A stretch of 64,000 nt of DNA. Origin: Desulfobacter curvatus DSM 3379 (GTDB lineage: Bacteria > Desulfobacterota > Desulfobacteria > Desulfobacterales > Desulfobacteraceae). The position numbers and the translations under genes are program-made. The notes under the pieces were generated by a model. It did no database searches. It was not told where the DNA came from and saw only the letters and a list, made by a program, of their open reading frames with translations. Location: positions 62,001-126,000 of the forward strand of contig NZ_KB893012.1 in assembly GCF_000373985.1 (NCBI RefSeq). Reading direction: 5' to 3'. The stretch's first letter is position 1, and each line of letters starts with the position of its first letter. Of this stretch, positions 1 through 7,723 are shown piece by piece.

Positions 1-581
1 CTGCTGAAACCGTTATTCCCACCCGGGTGGGCGGTGAATTCAGAATCATTGCCTATGAAAATGATATTGACAATCTTACCCACATTGCCCTGGTTAAGGG
101 TGAAATTGATCCGGAAAAGGATATTCTGGTGCGGGTGCATTCCGAATGCATGACCGGTGACATTTTTTCTTCTTTGCGCTGTGATTGCCAGGATCAGCTC
201 TACCGGGCCATGAAAATGGTGGATGAAGAAGGTTGCGGCGTTATTTTGTATTTGCGCCAGGAGGGTCGGGGTATCGGCCTTGTGAACAAATTAAAAGCCT
301 ATGAATACCAGCGCCAGGGACTGGATACGGTCCAGGCCAATGAAAAGCTCGGATTTTCTGCTGACCTGCGTGATTATGGTGTGGGTGCCCAGATGCTGGT
401 GGATCTGGGGGTACGTAAAATGCGTCTGCTCACCAATAATCCTAAAAAGATGATCGGTCTTCAAGGTTACGGGTTAAGCGTTGTGGAACAGGTGCCCATT
501 GAAGTGGCGCCCAATCCCTTCAACCAGGGGTATTTGAAGTGCAAGCAGGCTAAGATGGGTCATCTACTACATATTAAATAA
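1..581 (+). CDS. ribBA: RibBA bifunctional riboflavin enzyme, C-terminal GTP cyclohydrolase II part (5' end outside window)
   Basis: The reading frame is open from the left edge (first complete codon at base 3), so only the C-terminal domain is visible. It opens with a linker typical of RibBA (ETVIPTR, then GEFRIIAYEN) and continues with GTP cyclohydrolase II hallmarks. These are the zinc-site pattern C-x10-C-x-C (ECMTGDIFSSLRCDC), RQEGRGIGL, and the substrate-binding stretch LTNNPKKMIGLQGYGL. The enzyme opens GTP to the pyrimidine precursor of riboflavin; the missing N-terminal half should be DHBP synthase (RibB). The first GTG at 27 lies inside the domain and is not a credible start. It is followed after 11 bases by ribH, the usual order in an operon with nusB. 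Fusion with RibB is inferred from the upstream linker, because the N-terminus is not in the window. Confidence 0.93.
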   Translation, partial: AETVIPTRVGGEFRIIAYENDIDNLTHIALVKGEIDPEKDILVRVHSECMTGDIFSSLRCDCQDQLYRAMKMVDEEGCGVILYLRQEGRGIGLVNKLKAYEYQRQGLDTVQANEKLGFSADLRDYGVGAQMLVDLGVRKMRLLTNNPKKMIGLQGYGLSVVEQVPIEVAPNPFNQGYLKCKQAKMGHLLHIK

Positions 582-592
582 GGAAAATAAAT

Positions 593-1060
593 ATGCCTCA
601 GATAATTGAAGCCAATTTGGATGCCAAAGGTAAAAAATTTGGAATTATTGCCTCCAGATTCAATGATTTTATTGTGGAGAAGCTTGTGTCAGGCGCTTTG
701 GATTGTCTGGTCAGAAGTGGTGCACAAGACGAAGATATTGCCGTTGTCAAGGTGCCCGGTGCCTTTGAAATCCCTTTGACAGCAGCCAAAATGGCTGCAT
801 CGAAAAAATATGACGCCATTATCTGTTTAGGTGCCGTGATCCGCGGGGCCACCACCCATTACGATTATGTGTGTGCCGAAGTGTCCAAGGGTATTGCTTC
901 TGTCAGCCTTGAGGCCAAAGTGCCGGTGATGTTTGGTATCCTCACCACGGAGACCATTGAACAGGCCATTGAACGTGCCGGTACAAAATCCGGTAACAAA
1001 GGCTTTGATGTGGCCTTGGGTGCTGTTGAAATGGCAAACCTGTGCGCAATTATGGAATAA
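593..1060 (+). CDS. ribH: 6,7-dimethyl-8-ribityllumazine synthase
   Basis: A 155-residue protein of normal length for lumazine synthase, the penultimate enzyme of riboflavin synthesis. It condenses 3,4-dihydroxybutanone phosphate with the ribityl-aminouracil made downstream of GTP cyclohydrolase II. Visible motifs are IIASRFNDFI near the N-terminus, VPGAFEIPL around residue 54, LGAVIRGATTHYDYVC around 79-94 (containing the catalytic His of the GxTxH segment), and FGILTTETIEQAIERAG. The ATG follows TAAGGAAAATAA, a usable ribosome binding site. It sits between ribBA and nusB with gaps of 11 and 3 bases, so the three genes are almost certainly co-transcribed. In this family the protein assembles into pentamers or 60-mer capsids in the cytoplasm. 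Confidence 0.97.
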   Translation: MPQIIEANLDAKGKKFGIIASRFNDFIVEKLVSGALDCLVRSGAQDEDIAVVKVPGAFEIPLTAAKMAASKKYDAIICLGAVIRGATTHYDYVCAEVSKGIASVSLEAKVPVMFGILTTETIEQAIERAGTKSGNKGFDVALGAVEMANLCAIME

Positions 1061-1063
1061 GAC

Positions 1064-1477
1064 ATGGGTGACAGGCGCAAATCCCGTGAACTGGCCTTGC
1101 AGGCCCTGTTTGCGTTGGATCTGAATAAAACCGATTCCCGGCCTCAAATAGATGACTTCATTGAACAGCACGGGGGAGATTTAAGTGAGCCCACACGTCA
1201 TTTTTTCCAAACGCTTGTGGATGGTGTGCTTGAGAATCGTAAAGAGATAGACGATCTTTTGGATCAATGGGCCAAGAACTGGAAGATTTCCCGTATGCCG
1301 GCAGTGGATAGAAATATCATGCGTATTGCCGTGTTTGAGATGCTTCATCTGTCTGATATTCCGCCATCCGTATCCATTAACGAGGCGGTTGAAATCGGTA
1401 AAAAATTCGGCACCCGGGATTCCGGGCCGTTCATCAATGGGGTACTGGACCGGATCCGGGTCCAGTATGAGCCATAA
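1064..1477 (+). CDS. nusB: Transcription antitermination factor NusB
   Basis: A 137-residue protein with NusB family landmarks: RRKSRELALQALFALD at the N-terminus, the middle helix with DLLDQWAKNWKISRMPAVDRNIMRIAVFE, and the conserved C-terminal SINEAVEIGKKFGT followed by FINGVLDRI. NusB pairs with NusE (ribosomal protein S10) on boxA RNA and supports antitermination of rRNA operons. The ATG is 3 bases after the ribH stop, and ribH-nusB linkage is widespread in bacteria. Identification is from motifs and context; nothing about the gene is unusual. Confidence 0.96.
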   Translation: MGDRRKSRELALQALFALDLNKTDSRPQIDDFIEQHGGDLSEPTRHFFQTLVDGVLENRKEIDDLLDQWAKNWKISRMPAVDRNIMRIAVFEMLHLSDIPPSVSINEAVEIGKKFGTRDSGPFINGVLDRIRVQYEP

Positions 1478-1506
1478 GCTATGATGTGAAGAACCAGGAG
1501 GGTGTT

Positions 1507-2127
1507 TTGATTATACATAAACTTGAAGTCGGCCCTATTATGGCCAACTGCTATATTGTAGGGTGTGAAGATACAAAACAGGCCGCTGTCATTGATCCGG
1601 GCGATGATGCAGACCGGATACTCATGGCCCTTGCAAAGGCTGAGCTGAAGGTGAAATATTTGATAAACACCCATGGCCATTTTGACCATGTTGGTGCAAA
1701 TAAGAGAATGAAAGACGCGACGGCTGCGCAGATTGCCATTCATCCGGATGATGAACCCATGCTCTTGGATTTGTCCAATCATGCCCGCATGTTCGGTCTT
1801 GGGGCAGAAAATTCTCCGCCTGCCGATATTCATCTCAAGGATGGAGACACAATCTCCTTTGGCACTATTACCTTTGAAGTGATTCATACCCCGGGGCACT
1901 CACCCGGGGGGATCTGCCTTTACACCCCTGGCCACCTGTTTGTCGGAGACACGCTTTTTATGGGCTCAATCGGACGCACCGATCTTCCCGGCGGCGATTA
2001 TGACACCCTGATCTCCTCCATTAAGACCAAATTGCTCAATTTGGACGAAAACACCATTGTCTATCCCGGACATGGGCCTGAGACCACCATTGCCAACGAA
2101 AAGCGGATAAACCCCTTTCTCAGATAA
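1507..2127 (+). CDS. Metallo-beta-lactamase-fold hydrolase, glyoxalase II-like (YcbL type)
   Basis: A roughly 206-residue MBL-fold hydrolase. The metal site is visible as THGHFDH (HxHxDH), with further ligands in HTPGHSPGG, FVGDTLF and the terminal YPGHGPET. Proteins of this group hydrolyse thioesters such as S-lactoylglutathione, but the true substrate cannot be read from the sequence. The open frame extends to a GTG at 1486. I prefer the TTG at 1507 because AGGAGG lies 4 bases before it and the protein then begins with the family-typical leader IIHKLEVGPIMANCYIV. Its stop overlaps the start of pabBC (TAATG), so translation of the two is probably coupled. A role in folate or riboflavin metabolism is not implied by this linkage. 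Confidence 0.88.
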   Translation: MIIHKLEVGPIMANCYIVGCEDTKQAAVIDPGDDADRILMALAKAELKVKYLINTHGHFDHVGANKRMKDATAAQIAIHPDDEPMLLDLSNHARMFGLGAENSPPADIHLKDGDTISFGTITFEVIHTPGHSPGGICLYTPGHLFVGDTLFMGSIGRTDLPGGDYDTLISSIKTKLLNLDENTIVYPGHGPETTIANEKRINPFLR

Positions 2128-4379
2128 TGTCTGAAAAGTTTTTTTTACCCCGGATCACCGACGTTGTGGTCCGGGGTTTTAATTTTGATCTGCCATTCGA
2201 ACATGCTGCCGCTCGATTTTGCCGGCAGGAGGGCACGGTGGTGCTTTTGTCCGGATCTGATCTGGACTGCGCCCGGTATCATATCCTTGCTGCCGATCCC
2301 TGGCTGACGATAAAAGGAACCGGGAACACGATCTGTATCAATGTTAAAAATTCAGCCGGGGACTTTATCTGCCATGAAACAAAACAAGACCCGTTTGGCC
2401 TGGTTGATGCCCTGATCAAAAAACTCTCCTTTTCTGATAAGACATTCAAGCTGCCTGTGGCCGCCGGCCTGTTCGGCTATTTTTCCTATGATCTGAAAGA
2501 TAAAATCGAAGAGCTTCCCCAGACCTGCATGGGCAGAGGGTTGCCCGATATCTGTCTATATGCTCCGTCCGTTATTTTAATCCAGGATCGAAAAACCGGT
2601 GAGAACCGTATTTGTCTGCCCATGTTTGACGGGGATAAGAAACAAAAAGAGGTCCTGTCCAGGGAAAAATCCTTTTTAAAGCGGCTTGAAGAAACCTGGC
2701 AACCCGGCTCTTTTTGTACTGACGGCACAGGACTTGTCTCTTCATTTGCCAAACCGGAATATCTGTCAGCCGTATCACAGATTATTGCGCATTTAAAACA
2801 AGGTGATATCTACCAGGCCAATCTGTCACAGCGTTTTGAAACCGGTTTCAGGGGCGATGCCTATGCCTTGTTTTTAAAGTTGTTCGAAAAAAATCCCGCC
2901 CCCTTTTTCGCCTTTGTCCAGGCCGGGGATCACCAGGTGGTCTCCAGCTCACCTGAACGCTTTCTCAAAGTTGAGGGGAAGACCGTCGAAACACGGCCCA
3001 TTAAGGGAACCATTGCCCGGGGAAAGACACCTGAACAGGACAGGGAAAATGAAAAAATGTTATCCCAAAGCACCAAAGATGATGCTGAACTGACCATGAT
3101 TGTTGACCTGATGCGCAATGATCTGTCCCGGGTCACGGAACATGATTCCGTGGAGGTGACGGCCCACAAACGCCTGGAACCCTATGACAATGTGTTTCAT
3201 CTGGTATCTGTGATTGAGGGTCGCCTGAAAACCGGTGTTTCCTGCGCAGCAGTGGTCCGGGCCGCCTTCCCTGGGGGCTCCATCACAGGCTGCCCTAAAA
3301 TTCGATCTATGGAAATTATTGATGCGTTAGAACCCGTAAAGCGTCATGTGTATACCGGTTCCATTGGATACTTGAGCTTCCACGGCACCATGGATCTCTC
3401 CATTGCCATTCGCACCGCCGTGATTCATGACGGGCGGTTGAGTTTTTCCGTGGGCGGCGGCGTGGTCTATGATTCGGATCCCCAACAAGAGTTTGAAGAG
3501 ACACTGGTCAAGGGAAAAACCCTGATGGATACCCTGGTACAAGGAGCGGCCCAATCTATTGAAAAACCGGTCATGGCCTGGGTAAACGGCCGCTTTGTCC
3601 CCCAGCACCTTGCCCGGGTACCGGCCGATATCCCAGGATTTTTATACGGGGCCGGACTGTTTGAAACTATTCGGGTGGACGCAGGCATTCCCATTCGACT
3701 GTCTGAACATATCAGGCGGCTGGAACAGTCCTGGATGTCTGTGTTTGGCGGAGCCTTACCGGATATCTGTTGGGAATCGGTTATCAGAGAGCTTATTTCC
3801 CAAAACGGATTTGAACAAAAGACCTGCGCGGTCAAGCTTGTGGCCGCAAAGGATCACCGGCCGGGGCGGTGTGTATTGGCTGCCGCATTTATCCGTACCT
3901 ATGTGCATCGCCTTGAACAGCTTGGCAAAAAAGGCCTTGACCTGGTGACCTTTCCCCATGCCCGGCACTCATTTCTGGCAGATCATAAATCCATGAATTA
4001 CCTGTTCTACGACCTGGCACGGACCTTTGCCCTGGCTCATGGTGCGGATGAAGCCCTGATTTTAAATCCGGACGGCACTGTATCTGAAACAAATACCTGC
4101 AATATCCTTGGCCTGGATGGGAAGAATATGGTCGTACCAGCTTCCGGTCATGTGCTCAATGGGGTAACGATTAGGTCCGTCATGCAGATTATGGCTCAAA
4201 GGGGGTTTAGTGTGAGCAAGGTTGCTGTGGATGTTGAAATCTTTTGTGCGCTGCCGTACGTATTTGTAACCAACGCACTCATGGGGATGGTGCCGGTCCG
4301 GCGTATTAATAACACGATTTTGGATATGGACAACCTGCTTTGCAGCCAGGTCAATGAAGTTCTTTTTTCTTCTTGCTGA
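2127..4379 (+). CDS. pabBC: Fused aminodeoxychorismate synthase component I / aminodeoxychorismate lyase
   Basis: A 750-residue two-domain protein for p-aminobenzoate (folate) synthesis. Residues about 1-460 form a chorismate-binding PabB domain with QGDIYQANLSQRF, SSSPERFL, and the diagnostic PIKGTIARG. The Lys in PIKGT distinguishes aminodeoxychorismate synthase from the PIAGT of anthranilate synthase. It ends with FPGGSITGCPK and GSIGYLSFHGTMDLSIAIR. Residues about 485-745 are a PLP class IV aminotransferase-fold lyase (PabC): GRFVPQH, YGAGLFETIRV, a likely PLP lysine in DHKSMNYL, and ALILNPDGTVSETNTCN. The fusion makes p-aminobenzoate from aminodeoxychorismate in one chain. The glutamine amidotransferase (PabA) is not in the window. 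The start overlaps the preceding stop by one base. Confidence 0.93.
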   Translation: MSEKFFLPRITDVVVRGFNFDLPFEHAAARFCRQEGTVVLLSGSDLDCARYHILAADPWLTIKGTGNTICINVKNSAGDFICHETKQDPFGLVDALIKKLSFSDKTFKLPVAAGLFGYFSYDLKDKIEELPQTCMGRGLPDICLYAPSVILIQDRKTGENRICLPMFDGDKKQKEVLSREKSFLKRLEETWQPGSFCTDGTGLVSSFAKPEYLSAVSQIIAHLKQGDIYQANLSQRFETGFRGDAYALFLKLFEKNPAPFFAFVQAGDHQVVSSSPERFLKVEGKTVETRPIKGTIARGKTPEQDRENEKMLSQSTKDDAELTMIVDLMRNDLSRVTEHDSVEVTAHKRLEPYDNVFHLVSVIEGRLKTGVSCAAVVRAAFPGGSITGCPKIRSMEIIDALEPVKRHVYTGSIGYLSFHGTMDLSIAIRTAVIHDGRLSFSVGGGVVYDSDPQQEFEETLVKGKTLMDTLVQGAAQSIEKPVMAWVNGRFVPQHLARVPADIPGFLYGAGLFETIRVDAGIPIRLSEHIRRLEQSWMSVFGGALPDICWESVIRELISQNGFEQKTCAVKLVAAKDHRPGRCVLAAAFIRTYVHRLEQLGKKGLDLVTFPHARHSFLADHKSMNYLFYDLARTFALAHGADEALILNPDGTVSETNTCNILGLDGKNMVVPASGHVLNGVTIRSVMQIMAQRGFSVSKVAVDVEIFCALPYVFVTNALMGMVPVRRINNTILDMDNLLCSQVNEVLFSSC

Positions 4380-4513
4380 ACAACAATTGGCTGATTTGTT
4401 ACAGATTTTAAAAGTTAACCAATTGGTAATTGCAATTTATATCTGTTATGCATGGACAATCTTGAATTTAGGGGTTGAATAGGCTATTTTTTCTATTCGT
4501 TTCTAAAATATAA

Positions 4514-5254
4514 ATGGATAAAAAAATGAAATACATCAATTTTATAATCATTTTTGCATTTTGGGTTATCTTTGCAGGACCGGCGTATGTCTGGGCAGGT
4601 CCACTGGCCGTTCCGGTGGACCCTTCTTTTGAGTTTGAGTCCGTGCTTGAAGGGCAGCATTTAACCCATGATTTTATAATAAAAAACCAGGGGGATGCCC
4701 CATTGAACATTACCGGTGTTCGTCCGCCTTGAGGCTGTGATAAGAAAGCCTATGACAGGCAGATTCCCCCGGGCGGGGAAGGAAAAATCACTATTGGCGT
4801 TAATACCGCAGGGTATGGCGGTCGTGAGTTGATTAAGAATATTCTGGTTAAAACAGATGATCCCAAAAATATAAAATTTTATTTAAAAATTTCCGGCAAA
4901 GTTAAGGAAATTGTCAGGATCACGCCCCGCACCGTGAACCTAACCGGGGCTCCAGGCCAGACCTTAAGTGAAGTGGTCACCATTGAACCGGAGCATGGGG
5001 ATGAATTAAAGATCCTAGGCATGACGCTTAAATTGAATAAGCAGATAAAGGCTGAACTGATAAAGCCCGGCCAAGGGGAAAAAAAATGGCAGGTCAAGGT
5101 TTCCTGCTATTCCGACCGCCCTGATCATTTTTATGACCGTATTATATTGACAACAGACAATCCCAATAAATCACATTTGAAAATCGGGGTCTATGCCATT
5201 TTTGAAAAGGCAGTGCCTATGAAAACGAGTGATTTTAAGGATGGAAACAAATAG
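4514..5254 (+). CDS. DUF1573 secreted protein with in-frame UGA, probable selenoprotein
   Basis: One continuous frame of 247 codons interrupted only by TGA at 4730-4732 (codon 73). Before the TGA are a signal peptide (hydrophobic FIIIFAFWVIFAGPAYVWA) and the start of a DUF1573 domain (FEFESVLEGQHLTHDFIIKN, then APLNITGVRPP). After it the same frame continues as GCDKKAYDRQIPPGGEGKI, then a second strand-rich repeat, to TAG at 5252. DUF1573 domains carry a conserved SCGC at exactly this place, so the UGA replaces the first Cys (PP-U-GC). Readthrough as selenocysteine restores a full-length 246-residue domain; stopping would delete the conserved centre. The ATG at 4514 has no good ribosome site, and ATG 4526 is an alternative. 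The function of DUF1573 is poorly known; a periplasmic role is inferred from the signal peptide. Confidence 0.8.
4733..4760 (+). other. Hairpin immediately downstream of the UGA, candidate bacterial SECIS
   Basis: Directly after the TGA the mRNA can form a perfect 4-bp GC-rich stem, GCCT (4748-4751) with AGGC (4757-4760) around the 5-base loop ATGAC. The loop begins about 20 bases after the UGA, within the distance range of bacterial SECIS apical loops. A competing hairpin pairs GGCT (4733-4736) with AGCC (4747-4750). Both are short, and no energy calculation was made, so this is a candidate only. Confidence 0.4.
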
Positions 5255-5273
5255 TTCCAAGGAGTCTAACAGA

Positions 5274-5915
5274 ATGGATACAGCAGGAATTAAGGCCGTC
5301 GTGTTTGACTGCGACGGTGTCATGTTTGATACGGCCCAGGCCAACCGGCAATTTTATAACGAGATCCTGGCATGTTTTAACAAGCCGCCCCTTGACGATG
5401 AGCAGTTTAAAAATGTTCATATGATGACGGTAACGACTGCTGTTGAATACCTTTTTCCGAAAATGGATGACCATCGGCCTGTTTACGAGATGATCAAGAC
5501 CATCGGCTATGCTTCTGTTATTCCTTTGATGATGATGGAACCGGGCTTGCTTGAGTTGCTTGATGCAATAAAGCAGGCCGGTCTTGTGCGCGGCGTAGCC
5601 ACAAACCGAACAAATACCATGGGTAAAGTACTTATTGAGCATAAACTGAAAAAGGCATTTGATATTGTTGTCACGGCATCTGACGTGGCCAATCCCAAAC
5701 CCTCTCCCGATCAACTGGAAAAAATTATGGGTGCCTATGCATTGCTGCCCCGGCAGATTGTGTTCATCGGGGATTCCATATATGATAAAAAAGCGGCAGA
5801 ATCGGCCGGGACCTGGTTCATTGCTTTTAAGCAACCCGGGCTTGAAGCCCATGCCCATGCAGTATCCATGGATGAGGTGGGAGAACTGTTAAAGTTAAGC
5901 AAATATAATTCTTGA
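5274..5915 (+). CDS. HAD-superfamily hydrolase, phosphoglycolate-phosphatase-like
   Basis: A roughly 213-residue HAD phosphatase with all four motifs: motif I FDCDGVMFDT near residue 11 (nucleophile Asp and acid/base Asp), motif II in GVATNRTN, motif III Lys in ANPKPSPD, and motif IV FIGDSIYDKKAAESAG. A small helical cap lies between motifs I and II. This architecture is shared by phosphoglycolate phosphatases and beta-phosphoglucomutases, so the substrate is unresolved. The frame extends upstream to 5229, but the ATG at 5274 has AAGGAG nine bases before it and starts right at the HAD core, so it is chosen. The stop codon overlaps the -35 box of the sat promoter. Confidence 0.88.
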   Translation: MDTAGIKAVVFDCDGVMFDTAQANRQFYNEILACFNKPPLDDEQFKNVHMMTVTTAVEYLFPKMDDHRPVYEMIKTIGYASVIPLMMMEPGLLELLDAIKQAGLVRGVATNRTNTMGKVLIEHKLKKAFDIVVTASDVANPKPSPDQLEKIMGAYALLPRQIVFIGDSIYDKKAAESAGTWFIAFKQPGLEAHAHAVSMDEVGELLKLSKYNS

Positions 5916-5940
5916 CAAATTGGCGAATCATCATTAAATC
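5912..5940 (+). promoter_or_regulatory. Sigma-70-type promoter for sat
   Basis: A perfect -35 TTGACA (5912-5917) is followed 16-17 bases later by TTAAAT or TAAATC as the -10. The -35 overlaps the stop codon of the HAD gene. This leaves a leader of about 90 bases before sat, consistent with an independently transcribed, strongly expressed gene. Confidence 0.55.
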
Positions 5941-6036
5941 TTACGAGATTTTTAAATAAAATTGAAGTCAGGTGCCGGGTCAAGGCATTTGACACATATA
6001 AATGGAAGTTAACCATAGATAAGGAGAATGACGAAT

Positions 6037-7314
6037 ATGTCTAAATTAGTTGCACCCCATGGTGGAAAAGGTCTTGTATGCTGCAAGCTCGAAGGCGCAG
6101 AACTGGAAGCTGAACTGAAAAAAGCCGAAGGTCTGAAAAAAATCGAAATTTCTTCCCAGGTTAAAGGCGACCTGATCATGCTGGGTATCGGCGGTTTCTC
6201 TCCGCTGAACGGTTTCATGACCAAAGCTGACTGGAAAAGTGTTTGCGAAGACTTCCTGCTGGCTGACGGTACTTTCTGGCCGGTTCCCGTTATGCTTGAT
6301 GCTGCTGCTGCTGACGCTGCAGATATCAATGTTGGCGATGAAATCACCCTGGAAAGAAATGGTGAAATCTATGCCACCATGAAGATCGAAGAAAAATTCG
6401 AAATGTCCGAAGACGAGAAAAAATGGGAATGTGAGAAAGTCTACAAAGGCCATGGTGAAGAGTCTGAAGATGACGTATTCTGGAAAATCGCCATGGAAGA
6501 TCATCCCGGCGTTCAGATGGTTATGGCCAGAAAAGAATTCTGCCTGGCAGGTCCTGTAAAAGTTCTCTCCGAAGGCGAATTCCCCGAAAAATTCAAAGGC
6601 GTTTATCTGACCCCCAAAGAAACCCGCGCTATCATGGATGAAAAAGGCTGGGCCAACGTTGCTTCCATGCAGCTGAGAAACCCCATGCACAGATCCCATG
6701 AGCATCTGTGCAAGATCGCCCTTGACGTATGTGACGGCGTTCTGATCCACTCCCTGATCGGTAACCTGAAACCCGGCGATATCCCTGCAGAAGTACGTAT
6801 CAAATGCATCGACACCCTGATCAAGGGTTACTTTGTACCTGAGCATGTAATTAACGGCGGATATCCCCTGGATATGAGATATGCCGGTCCCCGTGAAGGC
6901 CTGCTGCATGCCACCTTCCGTCAGAACTACGGTGTTAACAGAATGATCATCGGTCGTGACCATGCCGGCGTTGGTGACTTCTACACCCTGTTTGAAGCAC
7001 AGGAAATTTTTGACACCATCCCCATGCCTGAAGATGACGGCAAACGTCTGCTTTGCGAACCCCTGAAAATTGACTGGACCTTCTACTGCTACAAATGTGA
7101 CGGCATGGCTTCCATGAGAACCTGCCCCCATGGCAAAGACGATCGTGTTATCCTCTCCGGTACCAAACTGCGTCACGCCCTGTCCAACAACGAACCTGTT
7201 GTTGATCACTTTGGCCGTGAAGAAGTTCTGGTTATCCTCAGAGAATACTATGCCAGCCTGACCGAAAAGGTTGAAGTAAAACTGCAGAGCCATGCAGAAG
7301 GCACCAAGATGTAA
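6037..7314 (+). CDS. sat: Sulfate adenylyltransferase (ATP sulfurylase)
   Basis: A 425-residue dissimilatory-type ATP sulfurylase that activates sulfate to adenosine phosphosulfate, the first step of sulfate respiration. Visible landmarks are QLRNPMHRSHEHLCK (sulfate and ATP site with the HxxH motif), LKPGDIPAEVR, GPREGLLHATFRQNYG, IIGRDHAGVGDFY, and the Cys-rich CYKCDGMASMRTCPHG, a probable zinc site. The frame begins at ATG 6028, but AAGGAG ends only one base before it. ATG 6037 has proper spacing and gives the expected N-terminus SKLVAPHGGKGLV. Codon use is strongly biased (many GAA, AAA and GGC), as in very highly expressed genes. That bias explains a long meaningless antisense frame. The gene has its own promoter and a 14-bp terminator. 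APS reductase genes are not in the window. Confidence 0.97.
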   Translation: MSKLVAPHGGKGLVCCKLEGAELEAELKKAEGLKKIEISSQVKGDLIMLGIGGFSPLNGFMTKADWKSVCEDFLLADGTFWPVPVMLDAAAADAADINVGDEITLERNGEIYATMKIEEKFEMSEDEKKWECEKVYKGHGEESEDDVFWKIAMEDHPGVQMVMARKEFCLAGPVKVLSEGEFPEKFKGVYLTPKETRAIMDEKGWANVASMQLRNPMHRSHEHLCKIALDVCDGVLIHSLIGNLKPGDIPAEVRIKCIDTLIKGYFVPEHVINGGYPLDMRYAGPREGLLHATFRQNYGVNRMIIGRDHAGVGDFYTLFEAQEIFDTIPMPEDDGKRLLCEPLKIDWTFYCYKCDGMASMRTCPHGKDDRVILSGTKLRHALSNNEPVVDHFGREEVLVILREYYASLTEKVEVKLQSHAEGTKM

Positions 7315-7356
7315 GTGAAGTTTCCTTCGCTGACATCCGTTTTATGATGTGATTAA

Positions 7357-7397
7357 AGCGGCCCTTTCCTTCGATTATAGGAAAGGGCCGCTTTTGC
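7357..7397 (+). terminator. Strong intrinsic terminator of sat
   Basis: A perfect 14-bp stem, AGCGGCCCTTTCCT (7357-7370) with AGGAAAGGGCCGCT (7379-7392) around an 8-base loop, runs into a T-rich tail (TTTTGCTTT). Confidence 0.93.
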
Positions 7398-7723
7398 TTT
7401 ATCCTTTCTTTATCACTTGCCAACTTCCTATATTTTAACCTTAAAAAAGTATAATAAGACTATAATAGCTACTCCCTCTTCTCCCTTTAAGGCCACGGGA
7501 GTTCAATTTTGGATCAGTTTATGTGAGGGATAGTGGGGAATTCAAACACAGTCGGATAGGATTATTAGACTCAGAAGAAAGAGTCCCGGATTGGAAAAAT
7601 CTCGATCGGTACAGCCGGCGCTTGATCGCAAAACCCGGTCGGTTTAAATACCGCAGGGCAATTCGCAATAGCGGTTCAGTTTTGACAGAGCCGTTCCCCG
7701 AACAGAAAACTGTGGGAAATGGC
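7398..7723. other. Intergenic region between sat and the phosphate permease, no convincing gene
   Basis: The right half of this gap is GC-richer than the left. It contains a possible 69-codon frame (7523-7732, +) that lacks a ribosome site, resembles nothing I recognise, and runs into the opposing permease gene. An interrupted hairpin (GAGCC-TTCCC around 7689-7699 with GGGAA-GGCTC around 7714-7725) straddles the stop codon of the permease. It has no T-run, so it is a weak terminator at best. A small RNA cannot be excluded. Confidence 0.4.

Noticed and set aside
5229..5273. Upstream start for the HAD phosphatase
   Set aside because: It overlaps the DUF1573 end, while ATG 5274 has AAGGAG at nine bases and starts at the HAD core.
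6046..7293. A 415-codon open frame antisense to sat
   Set aside because: It mirrors the biased codon use of a highly expressed gene, has no ribosome site and encodes a low-complexity Phe/His-rich product with no family resemblance.
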